The translations under genes and the position numbers were made by a program. DNA of 8,650 nucleotides, from NCBI GenBank assembly GCA_030830595.1, contig JAURMS010000027.1, positions 1 to 8,650 of the forward strand, given 5' to 3'. This document shows positions 7,323-8,650 of this stretch, piece after piece. The notes below the pieces were generated by a model. That model made no database searches, was not told where the DNA came from, and saw only the letters and a list, made by a program, of their open reading frames with translations. Each line of letters opens with the position of its first letter. The first letter of the stretch is position 1. This DNA is from Gammaproteobacteria bacterium (GTDB lineage Bacteria; Pseudomonadota; Gammaproteobacteria; Steroidobacterales; Steroidobacteraceae).

Positions 7323-7766
7323 TCAGGTCCTGCCAAGTTCGTCGATGCCTTGGTTGGCCAGGGCATCGGCCCGCTCGTTCTCCGGATGACCCGCGTGGCC
7401 CTTGACCCAGTGCCACTGCACGTCGTGACGAGCTGCGGCCTGCTCCAGGCGCTGCCAGAGGTCCTGGTTCTTGACCGGCTTGCGATCCGCGGTGCGCCAA
7501 CCGCGCGCCCGCCATTGCGGCAGCCATTCCGTGATCCCCAGCCTGAGATACTGCGAGTCCGTATGCAGGGCCACGGAACAGGGACGCTTGAGCGCCTCCA
7601 GGGCTTCGATAGCTGCGGTCAACTCCATGCGATTGTTGGTGGTCTGCCGCTCCCCGCCGAACAACTCCATTTCGCGCGGCCCCGCCCGGAGCAGTGCACC
7701 CCAACCACCAGGCCCTGGATTGCCGCGGCAGGCTCCATCGGTGTAAATGTCGACGTCGACGCTCAC
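7323..7766 (-). CDS. rnhA: Ribonuclease HI
   Basis: Cleaves the RNA strand of RNA:DNA hybrids (R-loops, primer remnants) with Mg2+ or Mn2+. At 147 residues it is a full-length single-domain enzyme. Active-site residues fall at the same numbers as in E. coli: Asp10 (YTDGACRGNPGPGGWG), Glu48 (NNRMELTAA), Asp70 (HTDSQY), His124 (VKGHAGHPENERAD) and Asp134. The basic handle region WLPQWRARGWRTADRKPVKN (81-100) is present. The start codon is GTG, overlapping the TGA stop of the methyltransferase gene by 4 bases (GTGA) with no clear Shine-Dalgarno sequence, which points to translational coupling. No ATG lies near enough to give a complete N-terminal strand. Confidence 0.96.
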   Translation of the reverse strand: MSVDVDIYTDGACRGNPGPGGWGALLRAGPREMELFGGERQTTNNRMELTAAIEALEALKRPCSVALHTDSQYLRLGITEWLPQWRARGWRTADRKPVKNQDLWQRLEQAAARHDVQWHWVKGHAGHPENERADALANQGIDELGRT

Positions 7767-8488
7767 GACTGAATCCGGGTGGTCGGCTCGACCAGCCCAC
7801 CAATGAGTGCCGGTCGGGCCTTGTGCGGCAGGCGCAGTGGAGTGACCGAATACACCCGCTTGCGCGCCACCAGGAGGTAGGCGCCTGACAGTCGCGGCCA
7901 GACGGCATGCCCGAGCGTCTCACTCCAACGCTGCAGGCGGCCCTCCTGAGCACCGGCAAACGGCAGGGTGTAGAGGAAACGCACGGCCGGATCCACGTCA
8001 AAGCCCAACAACTGCATCCAGTCGGTAAGCCGCCGCCGCGACATCCTGCGGCGGAGGCCAGGAGGAAAACCGCGGCGCGATAGACGACCCCGCCAGGCCC
8101 ATGGACCCAGTGGTTCGAAACCGAGGGCGAGGACGTGGCCCTCTGCGCGCAAGACCCGGTGGGCCTCGCGCAATACGGCGTGTGGATTGGCCTCGTGCTC
8201 GAGGGTGTGCGGCAGGATCAGCGCATCGATGCTGTCAGCCTGGATGGGCAGGCGCGAGGGATAGGCGGTCAAGCTACCGAGTCGCTCTGCAGGCCCGGCA
8301 AGCAGGGCCCGGCGCTGGGTACGCGCCATCTGCAGGAAGGTCTCCGGCGGTCCCCACGCCCCAACCTGAAGGCACTCCACACCGAAGACGGTCTCCAGGG
8401 CCTCGGCCATGGCCTCGCGTTCGCGTTCCAGCAGGGCGCGACCCAGGGGCGAGTCAAGCCACGTCGAGATCGGGACAGCGGACGGCAT
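7763..8488 (-). CDS. SAM-dependent methyltransferase, YafS-like (class I, Methyltransf_11 type)
   Basis: A 241-residue predicted class I methyltransferase, the relative of E. coli YafS often found next to rnhA and gloB. The N-terminus ISTWLDSPLGRALLERER (7-24) is typical of this group. The SAM-binding region is degenerate: LQVGAWGP (40-47) takes the place of a GxGxG loop. The LPHTLEHEANPHAVLREAHRVL stretch (about 92-113) with LEH and the following GHVLALGFEPLGPW (117-130) match the later methyltransferase motifs. The ATG at 8488 is preferred because it fits the usual N-terminus; the frame also extends in-frame to a TTG at 8518 (251 residues), and neither start has a good Shine-Dalgarno sequence. 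Substrate unknown. It heads the rnhA-dnaQ run and is divergent from gloB. Confidence 0.85.
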   Translation of the reverse strand: MPSAVPISTWLDSPLGRALLEREREAMAEALETVFGVECLQVGAWGPPETFLQMARTQRRALLAGPAERLGSLTAYPSRLPIQADSIDALILPHTLEHEANPHAVLREAHRVLRAEGHVLALGFEPLGPWAWRGRLSRRGFPPGLRRRMSRRRLTDWMQLLGFDVDPAVRFLYTLPFAGAQEGRLQRWSETLGHAVWPRLSGAYLLVARKRVYSVTPLRLPHKARPALIGGLVEPTTRIQS

Positions 8489-8569
8489 CGTCGAAGCATA
8501 ACCCAGCAGGGGTGGCAATTGACTGTCGGCCCGGCTTTAATACCGGCCATTCGGGAGTGGCATCAGTCC
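8489..8569. promoter_or_regulatory. Divergent intergenic region between methyltransferase and gloB
   Basis: This 81-base gap must carry promoters for both directions. On the plus strand TTGACT (8519-8524) is a five-of-six -35 match, but no good -10 follows at 16-18 bases; TTTAAT and TAATAC are too close. A bulged inverted repeat, GGCCCGG (8528-8534) with CCGGCC (8543-8548), flanks an AT-rich centre and could be an operator or hairpin. GGGAG about 12 bases before the gloB ATG is the likely ribosome binding site. The minus-strand promoter could not be pinned down. Confidence 0.4.
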
Positions 8570-8650
8570 ATGCACACGGTCTCGCCGGTCAAGGCATTTT
8601 CCGACAATTACATCTGGCTGCTAGAGGCTAAGGACGCCCCACGCGCGCTG
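8570..8650 (+). CDS. gloB: Hydroxyacylglutathione hydrolase (glyoxalase II), first 27 codons
   Basis: Expected to hydrolyse S-D-lactoylglutathione to D-lactate and glutathione, the second step of methylglyoxal detoxification. Only the N-terminus is in the window. MHTVSPVKAFSDNYIWLLEA shows the diagnostic xxAFxDNYIWLL beginning of bacterial GloB; the metal-binding THxHxDH motif would lie beyond the edge. The position divergent from the methyltransferase-rnhA pair matches the E. coli gloB-yafS arrangement and strengthens the call. A GGGAG sequence lies about 12 bases before the ATG. The frame is open to the window end. Confidence 0.85.
   Translation, partial: MHTVSPVKAFSDNYIWLLEAKDAPRAL

Noticed and set aside
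7045..8001. Minus-strand open frame of 318 codons spanning parts of dnaQ, rnhA and the methyltransferase gene
   Set aside because: It crosses three well-supported genes in another frame, is rich in Arg, Ser and Trp, and resembles no family; a typical shadow in GC-rich DNA.
1..8650. Search for CRISPR repeats, insertion sequence ends, tRNA or rRNA genes, defence genes
   Set aside because: No direct repeat array, terminal inverted repeats, transposase, RNA gene or defence-like protein was seen; nearly all sequence is accounted for by recognised protein genes.

Overview
The window looks like the chromosome of a high-GC gammaproteobacterium. Two observations support this. The block methyltransferase-rnhA-dnaQ divergent from gloB is a recurrent gammaproteobacterial neighbourhood, and the proteins carry the matching family hallmarks: RNase HI active-site residues sit at exactly the E. 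coli positions, and DnaQ has the gammaproteobacterial clamp-binding and C-terminal segments. An Ectothiorhodospiraceae/Chromatiales-like host would fit the GC content and protein style, but that is inference. No mobile element, CRISPR array, tRNA or rRNA was seen. The window is almost fully coding.

Layout. Eight genes lie head to tail on the minus strand; in transcription order (right to left) they are: a YafS-type SAM-dependent methyltransferase (8488-7763), rnhA (7766-7323), dnaQ (7303-6587), a UDP-glucuronate 4-epimerase-like NAD-dependent epimerase (6590-5547), pgi (5550-3925), a UDP-glucose 6-dehydrogenase (3844-2507), an SLC13/DASS permease with two RCK_C domains (2422-653), and a mannose-1-phosphate guanylyltransferase truncated by the window edge (593-1). 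At the right edge the first 27 codons of gloB (8570 onward) run the opposite way.

The first five genes form one tightly packed run. Methyltransferase/rnhA, dnaQ/epimerase and epimerase/pgi each overlap by 4 bases (GTGA or ATGA), and rnhA/dnaQ are only 19 bases apart. DNA-maintenance genes therefore appear to be cotranscribed with sugar-nucleotide genes. After pgi there is an 80-base gap holding a small hairpin and then a perfect TATAAT -10 box, a likely partial break and re-start before the ugd-permease-manC segment.

How the genes fit together. Pgi interconverts glucose-6-P and fructose-6-P. The glucose branch leads through UDP-glucose to UDP-glucuronate (Ugd) and UDP-galacturonate (epimerase). 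The fructose-6-P branch leads to mannose-1-P and then GDP-mannose (ManC). The left part is thus a precursor module for uronate- and mannose-containing surface polysaccharide, with no glycosyltransferase or export gene inside the window. The permease in the middle has no obvious pathway role. I found no clear evidence for a new system; the most notable points are the fusion of housekeeping replication/repair genes to polysaccharide-precursor genes and the embedded RCK-regulated permease.
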